DNA of 64,000 nt, taken from Bryoerythrophyllum caledonicum. Its lineage: Eukaryota > Streptophyta > Bryopsida > Pottiales > Pottiaceae. Below the pieces are notes generated by a model that saw nothing but the letters and a program-made list of their open reading frames with translations, was not told the DNA's origin and did not search any database. Location: positions 46,963,527 to 47,027,526 of the forward strand of contig OZ020514.1 of NCBI GenBank assembly GCA_963971425.1. Direction: 5' to 3'. Below are positions 10,472 to 22,342 of this stretch, piece by piece. Position 1 is the stretch's first letter, and each line of letters opens with the position of its first letter. The position numbers and the translations under genes are program-made.

Positions 10472-12106
10472 CTACACCAAAATTTATGTTTAGGGCCGGT
10501 TTACATTAGACCTGGGGTCGGATGGAAGGCCGGCCGGATTTGCCTTCAATCCGGCCTTTAATCCGGCCCCAATTCTTCCATCCGGCCCCAGATAATGTAA
10601 AGCATTGAGGCCGGATTCTAGGGCCGGATTTCAAATTCATCATCTTGGCCCTAGTCAATGTAAAGTGTTGGGGCTGGATTCTAGGGCTAAATTTCCAATT
10701 TTTAAGTGTCTTAGATGTTCATAAGGCTCAACTAAAAATTATAGAAGCACATGTGTCAAGCTTTTGTCTTTGTTTCTTTCCTAGTTTAAAGAAAAATAAG
10801 TTTCACATATTTACTCTATATGTTTTCTTTCCTTACTACATTTAAAATAAAAAATAAATAAGAGTAATTTTTCTATTTCATCAATTTTTCCCTTTTCTCT
10901 TATTTTTGATAGGTCTAAAATAAAAGAGAGTTTTTTTTTTCATATATATGCAACTTCTAATTCCTTTTCCTATTTTGACTATTGGAAAAAAGAGCTTTAT
11001 TTACTTTATTTGGCCAAATCCCTTTTTTGGGGTGCATATCCAAAAGGAAGGAGTATTTTAACTTTTTAAATTTTTTTTTAAAAATAATGATTTAAAAAAA
11101 AATCGAACTAAAAAATTATTTTTTCAAAAAAAATAATATTTTTTCAAAAAAAATAATATTTTTTCAAAAAAATAAAAAAAAAATCAAAAAAAAAATTATT
11201 TTTTCAAAATAAAAAAAATATTTTTTCGAAATAAAAAAATATTTTTTCAAAATAAAAAAAATAAAAAATAAAAAAATAATTTTTTAATTAATTGACGGTA
11301 GTGATTTGAAGGATCCAACGGAGGAACCGAATCCGGCCCTAGATGGGAGTTCGGGCCACCCCAAACCTCGTCCCAATTGCTCCCTTGGGGCCGGATGGTT
11401 TGGCGCCAAAACCATGCCATCCAAGGCGACACGTAGGATGAAATGTGGTTCCGGCCGGCCCCAAGTATAAAGCTCTTGGGTTGGATTTTGAGAGATTGAA
11501 AGATCCTATTGGTTGAAACTTGGAGAGTTCCAACCGGCCTTCAATCCGGCCCCAAGTATAAACCGGCCCTTAGTGTAGTATACACTAAATGCGAACCCGT
11601 ACACCAATTGCGAACGAGGCATTTAGTGTAGTGACAAAACCCTACACTAAATGCCAACTACTACACTATTTGTCAATTTTAGTAAAGATTTCAACATTAT
11701 TTTTTCACTTGTGCACATTTAGTGTATCAGTAGTAGAAGTATAAAAAAAAAGGTCCAGCAATTGAGGGTTGTCAGAGTATCTTATCAGCAACTTTCAATT
11801 AGCCACAACTCATTAATTATATACCTGAATTGGACATATGAGGTGTTTTTTGGCATCTACAGAAAAATTAGATGCTTGAAACACCTCACTTGCCCAATTT
11901 GGAGAAGATTTGAATGAGTTATGACCATTTGAAAGTTGCAAATGAAGAGAAGTATGGGCTGGAATGAATGGAGATTGATTGGGGTTTGAGTGAAGGTTAC
12001 ATTAATGACATTGGTAGCAAACACCAATTGTCAACTTCTTTACAAATAGTGTACTAGGATAAGTACACTATTTGTACCACTACACTAAACATAAATTTTA
12101 GTGTAG
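10472..12106. mobile_element. Inverted-repeat element with CTACACYAAAATTTATG ends
   Basis: The left end CTACACCAAAATTTATGTTT (10472) is mirrored at the right by CTAAACATAAATTTTAGTGTAG (ending 12106). The repeat continues into TTTAGTGTAG once the nested insertion is removed, giving about 28 bp with one mismatch. Removing the inner element leaves roughly 560 bp with short internal CACTAAAT/ATTTAGTG repeats and no coding capacity. No clear target duplication is seen. Similar words (ATTTAGTGTA, TACACTATTTGT) recur near 34500, 34795 and 36120-36240. Confidence 0.65.
10493..11569. mobile_element. Nested PIF/Harbinger-type element, TSD TTA
   Basis: It is inserted in the left part of the preceding element. 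Ends GGGCCGGTTTACATT and AAGTATAAACCGGCCC are inverted, and TTA flanks both sides (10490-10492, 11570-11572), the typical PIF/Harbinger duplication. Subterminal CCGGCC-rich blocks (ATCCGGCC, CCTTCAATCCGGCC) are repeated in both halves. The centre (11040-11290) is a degenerate tandem array of A-tract units like ATTTTTTCAAAAAAAATA. No transposase is present, so it is non-autonomous. Confidence 0.8.
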
Positions 12107-14317
12107 CAGACCTCGAGAGCATTGAATATCAAGAATGCGGTAACTTCAACTCCAACACGATTTACTGGACCCCGACTCCAACACAATTCACTGGACCACA
12201 ACTCCAAAGATCCGGTTCACTAATCACCAAAAACAAATTCTAAAAACCAACCACAAAACCACCCACCTTCTTCTTCTCAACCACAGAACCACCTCAAACC
12301 AAACTCAGATCCAATGCCCCATAGAAGAGTCACAAACACGGGCTAAATAGAATGAAATATCATGAATGCCGTGGAGCTTACCAGTGGGCTTGTGTGCCAT
12401 CTCCAAAAAAAACGACGTATACCCACGACCAGAGATTAAATAGACGCACATGGCTTCATCTCCCAAATATGGTCCTTATAAGTCTAGGTTGGGCTCCTCA
12501 TGTCCACACCAATTTCGTGGTAAAATCTGATAGGGTTCCTGATTTGGTTACCCTCTTTTTATTTACCTTTCTAACCATATTATTACCACAAAGTTCCCAT
12601 GTTGTTCCCTAGAGTTCCCCACCATGTTTCCTAATGTGTTCCCTAGTGTCCCCCCTTCCAAAGAGTTCTCAACACGTTTACACTAGGAACCAATTTATAC
12701 TTTAAAATTTTTATCCAAATTTACCTTTTAGTGGGCCCCACCACCAATCATTGGGGCCCAAACGTAGGCTCATCCGCACACATGTGCGTGAGCTTAGTGG
12801 CGCAAATCTAAGACTCACAATGTGCACATTGCTCGCCTACCCTAGGGGCTCGCCAGAAAATAGAATATGCATCTACTACCCAGATCCCATTATTCACGCT
12901 TGTTGACGATAGGTCCAGATGCGAGGCTTGAAACAACCACTGTCTCGGCGCCCATTCCTACCCACCGCGCCCGTGACCCATCCACGTCATGCTACAGTGT
13001 CCCTCTCGCCACATCAACCTCCCACGTCACCACGTTGGCCAAGGTCGCCATATCCGCCTCAACACGTTGGCAACACCCCACCTGCCTGGCTGTTGGTCTT
13101 GCTGCTTGCCCTCATCTCATTACCACTTCTCATCCACCTTTGTTTTCATCCTTAAATAAATACTTCTGCCTAAGAAGATTCTGATCACCTTAATCGGAGT
13201 TGCTCAACCACCTATACTGCCAAGAATAGATGCATTTTCAAAACAGCGGCCACAAAATTGTCCCACAATTTCTAGGGTTTTAGGTTACTTGGAATGGTTT
13301 AGGTTTTCGAGGTTCTTATTGTGTTTTCTTGTTTTAGTTGTTTTTTTGGTGTTCTTTGGGGTCTACGTTTATGATAAATCTTATTGATGCAATGGAACAT
13401 CAATTTCTTAGTGAGTCTGGAGCATTTGACAAGAGAGACCTTAATTAGAGGATAAGGTTAATTATAGAGGAAGAAGAACAAAAATTGTTATAAAGAACCA
13501 TCTTATAGAGCCGCCTCAATAACTTATTTTAGGGCAAAATAAATAAACGACAATTCCCGTGCTCATTTGTTGAGGAGAGTACATACAAATTTTCTGGTAG
13601 GAAGAAGTGGTCGCAAGTCAAAGCTGAAACACCCGTACATGAAATTAGGTAAGTAATCTCCACTGTTGGATTACCGGCTATCATTGTGCATAATTTTTTT
13701 CATTGTCTATCCGCTATTGAAATCCATGTCCAACCCAACTTTTCTTGTCAAGATGGCCAGGAGGACTACTCTAATCAGTACAAGGTAGATGTCTAGAAGG
13801 TGTTTAAATGTCTTCCAATTATAAGAAGACCGTTCAAAGAGCCAGAAGGTGGTAAAGGAAGCCGAGAAGGTTGGTGCCGTGGCAGTTTATACGTCGAGGA
13901 GGGTCAAGGTAGAACTTTGGAAGTTCACTAGAACTGCAACCCGGCGAAAGAGGATCTCGACAAGACGCTCATGGTTAAAGAGGCTCATGATAGGTTGGCC
14001 CAAGCACAGAATACCATTAAGGGGGCCAAATCAACTAAGCGAAAGACCCGTGTCGGCAAAATTCATGTTGGTATATCTATCAAGCGCGGTGTCAATGTTA
14101 ATTTGTAGCAAAATAGTTGTTTCTTGATGATGCACTTTGTAGAATTCGCTTCCACTATATAGATCACCTTATTGGAGAGGGCGAAACATGTCATGCTTCA
14201 GAGTTTGGTGGTAAGCAGGTTAGGTTGTCGGACAATCTATAGTAGGAAATGAAAGAATGGATCCTAAACTCCTTGAGTAGTGGTAAGTCCCAAGCTTAAA
14301 TCATATTTGACTATAAG
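12107..14317. other. Intergenic, no supported gene
   Basis: Contains the third partial copy of the GMD-upstream repeat (12136-12354), then AT-rich and C-rich DNA. Frames at 12867-13184 and 13849-14127 have no recognisable domain. The 13400-14250 stretch looks like decayed coding DNA with many interruptions, perhaps an old transposon gene, but no family can be named. Confidence 0.3.
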
Positions 14318-14674
14318 TGTCAGGGACACGGAAGTAGCCAACAAGTAATTTGAGGTTAGAAGAGAGTTCAAGAAAAGAACGAACAAGAACTTGGATTAAC
14401 AAGATGAGTACACGAACAACACCAAGAAATGCGTGTCGAGATTGAAGAACTCTTCAACCTTGATTCCTATATATACTCCTAGAACTACTACAAATAGAAA
14501 CTTCTAGTGAAGCTTCTGGCGGTTGCCAATAGAAACTTTTTGAGAAGCTTCTAGAGGGTTGCCGATGGAAACTTCTAGAGAGCTTCCAAAGGTTGCTAAC
14601 GGAAACTTCCAGAGAAGCTTCCAAAGGTTGTTGATGAAATCCTCTAGAAAGTTCTAGACGCTATGTCTCTAACA
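14318..14674 (-). repeat. Element X, 3' LTR
   Basis: Long terminal repeat of a minus-strand Ty3/gypsy element. On the plus strand it runs from TGTCAGGGACACGG to CTATGTCTCTAACA, that is TG...CA ends on the element strand. Directly beside it (14675-14688) the element strand has AAAAGAGGGGGTAA, a good polypurine tract. The partner LTR is at 53590-53932, clearly diverged (by eye, roughly one position in five or six). Flanks (ATAAG here, CTAGG there) do not form a recognisable target duplication, so the pairing rests on the gag break. Confidence 0.75.
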
Positions 14675-14688
14675 TTACCCCCTCTTTT

Positions 14689-17600
14689 AACTTTGAGGTC
14701 TTCAAGAAGTGTTGTTGTTGCAAGTCAATACTAGCGTAAGAAGTTGAAAATATGTCACATAGGGTTGGCTATATACTCCAACTTCTATTCACGAGGCAAG
14801 TAGTTCATTGGCCCTTGTAGCCATTGGTAATGTCCTACACCTTTGACTTCCGACCACAGATGAACGTCGGTATCTTCATCGCGAAAATTCCGGCAAACAC
14901 TCCTTTAGGAAGGCCATCGTAGGCAGGCTCTTGCTCAAATACGATCACTAGCAATTTGTTACTAGGTATGCGCCGTCGTCTGCGTGATACATGCGGCTCT
15001 CCGTCTCGGAATTGTCTTCGTGGGTTACTAGGTTGAGATGACATGACTGGTATGATATCTATCTCACCGCTGTCCGTAAGGTGGAAACTGATAAAGAGCA
15101 AGCTGTAGGCAGAGAAGAATGAATTTAAGCTTATACAGATTTATACTCGCGAGCCATCTCTTCATGATAGCCTTCCTCTCCTTCTCCGTCAGACTAAGGA
15201 TTATGAGACTACAATGAAAAGGAACTCCTTTGAGAGGCTATTACTAAAATTGCTTAGGTTTCTGAGGATAACGGTGATGAGAAATACTAGGTGGCGGATT
15301 TTGCACTCTTCCACGAAAAGACGACTCACGATAAGGCTATAATAACGAGACATGAAAGATTGGGTGTACCTTCATAGTGGCCGGTAACTCTAGACGGTAC
15401 GCCACTTGATTGATTTGCTAATGGATGGCAAATGGTTCCAATGTCTAGTAGTCCAACTTATTACATGACCGCTTTGTCTTGATATTCTGTCGAAGCAACC
15501 ATACTTTATCTCCAACTTTGAAATTAGGTGCTTGATTTCAAAATTTATCAATGGACGCCTTGTAAGCCTCCTGGACAGTTTGTAGTTGAAGCTTCAACGT
15601 AGTTTGAAGCTCTCATAATTGCTTCACAAATCCTTCAATTGCCGTATGTTATTCGTTAACGGACTCAATACATCGAGCTTTGGATGGTATCGATAGTTAG
15701 AGAAGAATGGTGTTTTTTGAGTCGACGCATGAAGGGTGTTGTTATATGCAAACTTGGGTAGCGGTAGATATGCAGTCCAATCATCTTCCTGATAGTTGAT
15801 GTTGCATCGTAAATATTGCTCCAAAACTTGATTCACTCGTTCCGTTTGACCGTTAGTTTGAGGATGAAAAGCCGAAGAAAGTTTGATATCCACCTTCAAT
15901 ATTTCAAAGTCTAGAGATCTCCAAAACTTTGAAATGAATTGGGTTCATCGATCCGACACAATATCATTGGCACAATAGTAGCACAAAGCCTAAATTGCTC
16001 TAGCTTCAACAATGTCATACACTATTGGTCAAATGTTGTTTTTTCAACCTTTGGCGCATGATATGATCTCCTAGATAATGCATTGAATAGCTCTTGCTGC
16101 TTTCCAAGCCAATAAGTGATAGCAAAGTCAAATCTGGATAGCGACATACTCTATCAAGCTTGACGACGGTTTAGAACTCAAGCCGACATGAAATACTCCA
16201 AATTCTTGTGATTCATATATACGATCACTAGATGTGCAGTTCCTTCCAAGAAGTGACGCCACTCTTGGAAATAATCCACTATAGTGAGAAGTTCTTTATC
16301 GTAGATCTTTTAGTTGATCTCGGCAACAAAGAACTTTTGAGAATAGAATGCTACTAGATGAAGCTTTTTGTCTGTACCCATCTACAAAAGTACAGCTCCC
16401 AAAGAAAAATTTGAAGCATTTGTCTCTAAATAGAAAGCCTTTGCAAAATTTGGATGTACCATGATTGGTGTTGTGGTAAATGCTATCTTAAGATCTTGAA
16501 ATGCTTTTTCGGCTAGAGGTTCCCATTTGAGTTTGTCCTTGCGTGTCAATCGAGTGAGCAGGGCAACAACTTGAGGATAATTCTTGACGAAGATCCAATA
16601 GAAATTAACAAAACCAAGAAAACATTGTACGCCTCTAATTGTCTTAGGAACTTCCCATGACACAATTGCTTCCACCTTCTTGGGGTCCATCTTCAGGCCT
16701 TCATTGGTGGCTATAAGTCCTAAAAACTCCATCTCAGTTTGGTGAAATAAGCACTTCTCAAACTTGGCGTAAACTCCTTGCTCGCGCAATTTTTTAAGGA
16801 CCAGACAAACGTGCTTCTTACGCTCTTCTTCGTTCTTAGAAAATACTAAAATATCATCCAAATAGATGACAACAAAATCGTAGAGGTGCTCCTCAAACGG
16901 AAAGTTGTATTCTATTCGTCCCCTTCCTTGATATGTACAAGGTTGTAAGCTCCCCTTAGGTCAATCCTTGTAAAGATCCTTGCATGTCCAAGTTGTTCTA
17001 GAAGACCATATATCAAGGGTAACAAATAACGATTCTTCTTTGTCACTTTGTTGAGACCTCAATAGTCTATGCACATTTGCAACGAGCCATCTTTCTTCTT
17101 TACAAACAAGATTGGTGCCTTAGGAGGCAACTTCGAGTGACGAATGAAGTTCTTGGTTAGATTCTCGTCAACGTAGCCGCTATTCCATCAACTCCGTTTG
17201 CGACAGATTCCACATTGGGCCAAAGGGTGGTTGTGCTCCTTCTTGTAAGTCCATGGCACGATCGTATGGTCGATGCTCTGGTAGCATGTTGGCATCCTTC
17301 TCTTCAAATACGTCTTGAAAATCCTTATATTGTTGCGATATACTGGCTGTCAAAGTCTTCTCTCCGCTAGTTCAAATTGCGTAAATGACAAATGGTGTGC
17401 CTTCCTTAAATGATCTTACAAACGTTCTTGCTCCAATAAATCAGGGTTTCTTGATTTGGGATCTTATAATAGGTTTGTTTTTGGAATGTCCTATGGAAAA
17501 CGTGATCCTTTGCAATCTCCAATCTACGGATGGATTATGCGTTTCTAACCAAGAAAGACCAAGAATGACAGGGTTTGACGGGGTTCTAATAGTATTGAAA

Positions 17601-18263
17601 ATAATAAAACTTCTATGGTCCTTAATTGTAACTTCTAGAGGTACTGATTTATAGGCGACTCTACCAAACAATAAAGGCCGTCGATCTATTACTTCTACAT
17701 GAACGGGTTTAGATTTCCGTACTAGAGGAATCTTGTGACGTTTAACAAACTCTTCATCTAAAAAACAAGCAGATGCTCCTGAATCTAAGAACACTAAGGT
17801 TTTCAATTTTTAGGGCCAAAAGACAAAGGAATAGTAAAGCATCAGGCAGGCAGAGCAGAAAACGACAAACCAGGTTGTTGTTGCAATATTGAATTGTCCA
17901 GCCGCACGGTTGTATAGTAGCTAGGCATCTTTGTTTTACTACACTATCGCACTTCTGGTTTTAACGGCGCGTCGATTTTGTTTCTTGGGACAGTTTCCAA
18001 CTTTGTGGCCTCTTTCACCACAATCCAAACATAGTCCTTCTTCTATACGTCGCTTTTTTTCTTCCACAATAAGGGATTTCACCCAGACCACGTCAATTTG
18101 CATGTCTTCTGCCTCTAAATGTGAACCTAGGTTGCTTGCCAACAAAGTGGGGTTGTGGCTAGTTGTATATTGTCTTGAGCGTTGATCTTAGCGACGTTGA
18201 AACATGCAATTATCGCACTTCACAGCTTGACTAATGGCTTCGTTGAGCGATCTTGGATTAGAA
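14689..18263 (-). pseudogene. Element X: decayed pol and C-terminal gag
   Basis: Read on the minus strand from gag to integrase. A CCHC knuckle CLDCGERGHKVGNC lies in 18145-17939. A retropepsin with LDSGA follows in 17806-17441. Reverse transcriptase has YLDD at about 16870 and a long connection/RNase H start in 16861-16382. An integrase fragment AFHPQTNGQTERVN is in 15899-15624, then a post-integrase stretch with KVGDKVWLLRQNIK and MKVHPIFHVS (about 15560-15370). Domain order PR-RT-RH-IN marks Ty3/gypsy of the chromovirus type, although no chromodomain is visible. Frames are interrupted by many stops and shifts. Upstream gag stops abruptly at 18263, where giant element A begins; the missing half is at 52644-53343. 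Confidence 0.8.
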
Positions 18264-18268
18264 AGAGA

Positions 18269-18288
18269 ACACCATATTCGTTATATTG
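18269..18288 (+). repeat. Left terminal inverted repeat of element A
   Basis: ACACCATATTCGTTATATTG, preceded by AGAG at 18264-18267. The interior continues with GGGAAATTTCC, which the right end does not share, so the repeat is about 20-21 bp. Confidence 0.7.
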
Positions 18289-18289
18289 G

Positions 18290-19673
18290 GAAATTTCCAT
18301 GACTTTGAAGATATATGATCTTTGAAGTATCTATATATATAGACATTTGTAGGTGCAGAGCATAAAAACAATGCACCAAGAATACTATATTTCATTCCAT
18401 GGATGGACTAAATTAGCCAAATGTCCAAAAAATGTAATAGTAAAGAAAGCATATACCATTAATTCAAGCCATATTTAAAACTTTATGAAAAAAAGTTACA
18501 CAAAACACCCATTTACCCTGAGGCAAAACACAATCCTCCTATCACTAATCAAATGGTCTAGGGAGTTCCTCCATAAGCCTCTATACGCGTCTTCAAAAGA
18601 GCCCTCTGACGTTGCCTAGTCCATGATGGACCATTCTCTTGCATTAACGGACTCTCTAGAAGACGCTGCAAACCCCGCCTACGCACCACGTCAGTGTTTG
18701 ATTTGGGCAGCGAGTGTCGACGGGTGGAAGCGGAAGGAGAGCATTTGTTTCTAACAGCATTTCCTAAGAGAATACGGGGATGGAGACATTTACCAGATGG
18801 GTCCTGCACAATAGGCGCCACATATAATCCAAACAAATACAGTTTAGGTCGAATACTCCTACAAGGCACACATAAAAACTGTATAATTAAGATCCATCCT
18901 AGTGCACTTTAGCTCGAATGGAGCTAAAATGCTAAAGGGAAAATTCACAGAGTTTATTTGACATCCAACGAGATCAACCGAAAAAAAAACTACATGAGTG
19001 CAATGAAGCTTAACAAAAAACCAAGATTGTCTAGGCAAGAACGACTCAATAGTGCAATAAGTTGGAGGCTAGCATAACACGCACCGTGAGCGAGCGTTGG
19101 GAAGTAGCATCCCATAAATCGTCATAGAGTATACGCTTTACCGGAGTACAACTATACGGATTTAGACGCGGAGACCCTGGAGCTGAGCGAGGCCACTGAG
19201 GCGAAGGTGAGTTGTCCCTTTCATGAATTGGCTCGCGCGCAATAGGGCTTTCAACAACTCCGTCGTCCACTGCCATGGTCGAATAATCCATGATAAACTG
19301 CGCAGTTGCAGCAGAATGCAACAATAGCCCTTTACTCCGAAGGGAAATGGCGAACTCCTCCGGGCCCAGCAAGGAATCCACTGACGCCCAACAATCACAA
19401 TCCTGTAGAAAGTTCAACCAAAGTGACGCTCACATACCTCAGAACAATTGACGAAAATTCCAATCATTCAAAACAGCACGATATCCCAATAGCAGTAGGT
19501 GTCCATTATGGAAAACAAAACAAAGCGGCAAAACATCTTGGTTTCATTAATCAAAAAAATATATACACAAAAAATGGTCCGACAAAATTTACAAAATGGC
19601 GTTGCACTCAACCGATACAGTTTAGCTCTATCCGACCTAAAGTGTAATAAGGATCTAAGCGTTTTCAATGGCA
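18290..19673 (-). other. Left arm of element A, unrecognised open frames
   Basis: Two minus-strand frames, 19417-19046 (with LLGPEEFAISLRSKGLLLHS) and 18869-18558 (with LYLFGLYVAPIVQDPSGK), could be exons of one small gene, since GT/AG-like sites lie between them. I recognise no domain. Degenerate copies of the A palindrome occur at 18908-18927 and 19619-19637. They lie downstream of the phosphatase-like domain on the same strand. Confidence 0.35.
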
Positions 19674-20530
19674 CTAAGAGCGGAGATTCTGATAGGCTTG
19701 GATTGCGTTCCTGATACTCGTAGACTGACCACACGTCTTCTGATCATTATAGAACATCTCCCGGCCCGAGGGATGTTCAGCCCGGTACTGCGCTAGGCCA
19801 CCTGGAAACAGATGAAGGTCAGAGAGATATGGCAGCAATTCCTCCAGCAGTACAGAATCATCTCTCGCACCGTCATGTTTGTGCGACCATGATGGAAGAA
19901 GAAGAACGTTCTCCGGCAAATTGAGCATATGCTTAATCGGGTTGTCGTCAATGACAAACGTATTCGCTGGAGTATACTCACGACCCAACCTATTGAAAAG
20001 ATGGTTCGATAACGTCTTCAAGAAGATGTCCTTCTGAGTGCCAAATTCCTTCATGTAGATTGTTCTGGTACCGACTCTATGCTCGGGAATCCTATCGCAA
20101 CTCTCTTGACCAAAGATCCTGAGAGGGTACGAAGAACTATGCTGAAAAAGATATTTACATATCTGACGAGTTGTGGATTCCATCATCGAACTCCAGATCG
20201 TGATGGTGGCAATCTTAGACAACTTCGTGAGGAACTCAACACAACTAGGACGCACTCGGACTAGTTTAGGGCCTACTTCGACCGGCTACGAAGCCGAGTG
20301 AATGGACGAGTCAGAGTTCCTGGACCCCCTTGCCTGCCAAGTAGGCTCACACGTGCATAGAATCCCATTGAGGTCCAGCACAACATTCAACGACCTGCCC
20401 TCGAAATCTGATAGGAATCTAGGTATATCTTCTAGATTATTGGCACCACTTATTGATGCCTCGCAGACCTCGTTTGGGAACCTCAGGAGAACGAACAATA
20501 TTACGAAAGACTCATTAACAACGATGGATC
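19674..20530 (-). pseudogene. Element A: NLI/FCP1-like domain with in-frame TAG
   Basis: This minus-strand HAD/FCP1-homology domain has motif 1 NVVLDLNGILCT, keeping the first aspartate but with Asn for the second, as in a plant subfamily with DLNG. Motif 2 is ATITIWSS and motif 3 is FVIDDNPIKHMLNLPENV. A TAG at 20286-20288 interrupts an otherwise continuous frame between motif 1 and the KLVRVRPSCVEFL region. It lies about 85 bp downstream of a good donor (GAG/GTACTC at 20614), so it may be the last exon of the methyltransferase-coiled-coil gene rather than a separate gene. Paralogues are at 4404-5094 and 5352-6182. It may bind a phosphoprotein or be a captured host segment. Confidence 0.6.
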
Positions 20531-20614
20531 AACAAAATGTTGACCGAAAGAGGCAAACGGTTTAGGGAGACGTCATTGGAGGGGAGAGTGGAGTGAAAAA
20601 TGTTAGAAGAGTAC

Positions 20615-20886
20615 CTCAAGAACTTCATCGTCTTGTTGCACTTCGTCTCGGACCCCCATCGATCCCAACGAACCCTGCATGGTGTCAAGGGGTTCCGAGA
20701 GCCCCACAACCATTTGGGGGCACGGTTCAGAGACAAGAAGAGGTGGCTCCGGGACAGCAGAATCATGATTGATCTCGTCTACGAGCACGACTGAAGCTTG
20801 GACGACCTCTTCTACGAATGGGATTGCAGTTTGGACGACCTCATCAATGACTAGGCGAACGATCGCGTCATCACCGAAACTTAGAT
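20615..20886 (-). CDS. Element A: acidic linker exon
   Basis: An open exon with acceptor (TTGTTTCAG, exon start 20886) and donor (GTACTC after 20615). It encodes an acidic, hydrophobic-patterned linker (VRLVIDEVVQTAIPFVEEVV...). In frame with the preceding coiled-coil exon after removing intron 20887-21098, which itself holds a palindrome at 20975-20995. No domain is recognised. Confidence 0.45.
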
Positions 20887-20974
20887 CTGAAACAATTCAA
20901 CAATTCAATTCAACTAATCAGCTGATGCGCACATAGGACAGTGATACAAGTCAAAGTCGTCAGATGTCAAGCAG

Positions 20975-20995
20975 TTTAGCTCGAGTCAAGCTGAA
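20975..20995. repeat. A-palindrome in intron
   Basis: TTTAGCTCGAGTCAAGCTGA, a degenerate copy within the intron 20887-21098 between the coiled-coil and linker exons. Confidence 0.6.
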
Positions 20996-21098
20996 GTGCT
21001 TGCTGAGCACTGTAATATTATAAAAAATTACTGGAGTACAAAATTGGACATTTACAAAATGTTCTGCCTCTATACACTCGCAACTACGTTACACTAAC

Positions 21099-22056
21099 CT
21101 GACAATGAGCTGGGGAAATCAACGATAGATATGTCCCGAGCGGGCGACTCCGGAGGGGAAGAGGGGCGGACCAACGGGGATGGGGGAACAAGAAGCGATT
21201 GACCCCCAATGGAGACAGGGGAGGAACCCGCCGGAGACGGCAGCAGCGAATTGCCGGGCAGACTCTCAGACCTGCCTTCTTCTAAGGGCGGAGGTTGGGG
21301 GAATGCAGCATGAACTGCGGGTGGTGTCGTGGCGGCAGCAGGCAAATTGGCCGACATGAATCTCTGCATCATGAGCATCATGTCGGCATGCCTCTGGTGT
21401 TGGTCCCTCTTCATCTCTTCGTCACGCCTCCGCTGCAGATCCCTGAGCTCCTGATCTCGCTCCGCCAGCCGCTGCTCCATCAACCTCAGTCGGGTGGCCT
21501 CTTCCTTGAGCTTCTTCTCGAGGGAGATCAACCTGCTGTCATCCTGTGCGCTGCTCGCCATAGCCAACGGAGAGCGTCCGCTCGCGCTGGCGACCTTCCT
21601 CTTCTTGGCCGCGGGACGAGCGGATGACCCGCCTAAGGTGGGAGCTGAATGAGGCCTGTTGGAAATATCCAGCCAATCCAACTCCGGGAAGTTGAGCCGC
21701 TGCCTCGAGGAATCGATTGTGTCTCCCGCTTCAGATTGAGAGACACTCTGAAACTTTGGCGGAGTGGCGTCAACGAAGTCGTCATGAGACTCATCATTCG
21801 AAGTAGCTGTACTCGAGCTCGGGCAAGCAACTAGAGCGCTCGAGTCCTCATCTTCCTCCTTGTCGCCGAGGTGAATAATTGCCTTTCCCTTTCCCTTGCC
21901 AACTGCCGTGCCAAGCTCGGGGAAGATCTCCGCGTTGACGTGATACGAACCAATAATAAAATCGGCCCGATCCAACGTCAACGCGACCTCCATGGCGTCG
22001 TCGTGCTCCTGCTCATTGGTGTCGTGGGATATGCAGAATGCCTCCAGATCCAACAT
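21099..22056 (-). CDS. Element A: methyltransferase tail and coiled-coil exon
   Basis: An open exon of ~319 codons on the minus strand. It begins directly after a GTGTAG acceptor with MLDLEAFCISHD, which continues the post-motif-I strand of the upstream methyltransferase exon (…LLIAS-V). It runs through an acidic, Ser-rich region with a basic patch (ARPAAKKRKVAS, nuclear-localisation-like). A coiled coil follows (EKKLKEEATRLRLMEQRLAE, then RDQELRDLQRRRDEEMKR), then a Pro-rich tail. The donor is CAG/GTTAGT at 21098. The exon is uninterrupted, whereas neighbouring exons carry stops. Likely role: nuclear targeting and oligomerisation of the transposon-encoded methyltransferase-like protein. Confidence 0.55.
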
Positions 22057-22084
22057 CTACACACCAATGGGTTGAACGAGTTAC

Positions 22085-22331
22085 ACTTTGAGTTGAATCG
22101 AACTAAAGTGAACACAAAGCAACACTACTACTTAAACTCAGCTATTTTAACATGAAAGGATACGACGCGATTAAATACAGCTAGAAAATTATATCAGTAT
22201 AAGCCGACACTTTAGCTCGACTCGAGCTAAAGTGCCACGCTACTAAAGCGTTCGCGTCAACCTATTTGAAACAATCCATGCACATACAGAGAGAGGTATC
22301 AACAGTTTAGCTCGACTCGAGCTAAACTGCA
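22085..22331. repeat. A-palindromes inside an intron
   Basis: The intron 22057-22342 contains two perfect copies of the palindrome (half-site TTTAGCTCGA, one central base, then TCGAGCTAAA) at 22211-22231 and 22306-22326, 95 bp apart. A degenerate copy lies at about 22085-22110. The outer bases extend the symmetry (CAC...GTG and CAG...CTG). Confidence 0.85.
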
Positions 22332-22342
22332 CGGAAACTTAC

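Noticed and set aside
12867..13184. 105-codon frame upstream of element X
   Set aside because: Low-complexity His/Pro/Thr composition and an overlapping frame of similar length; no evidence of a gene.
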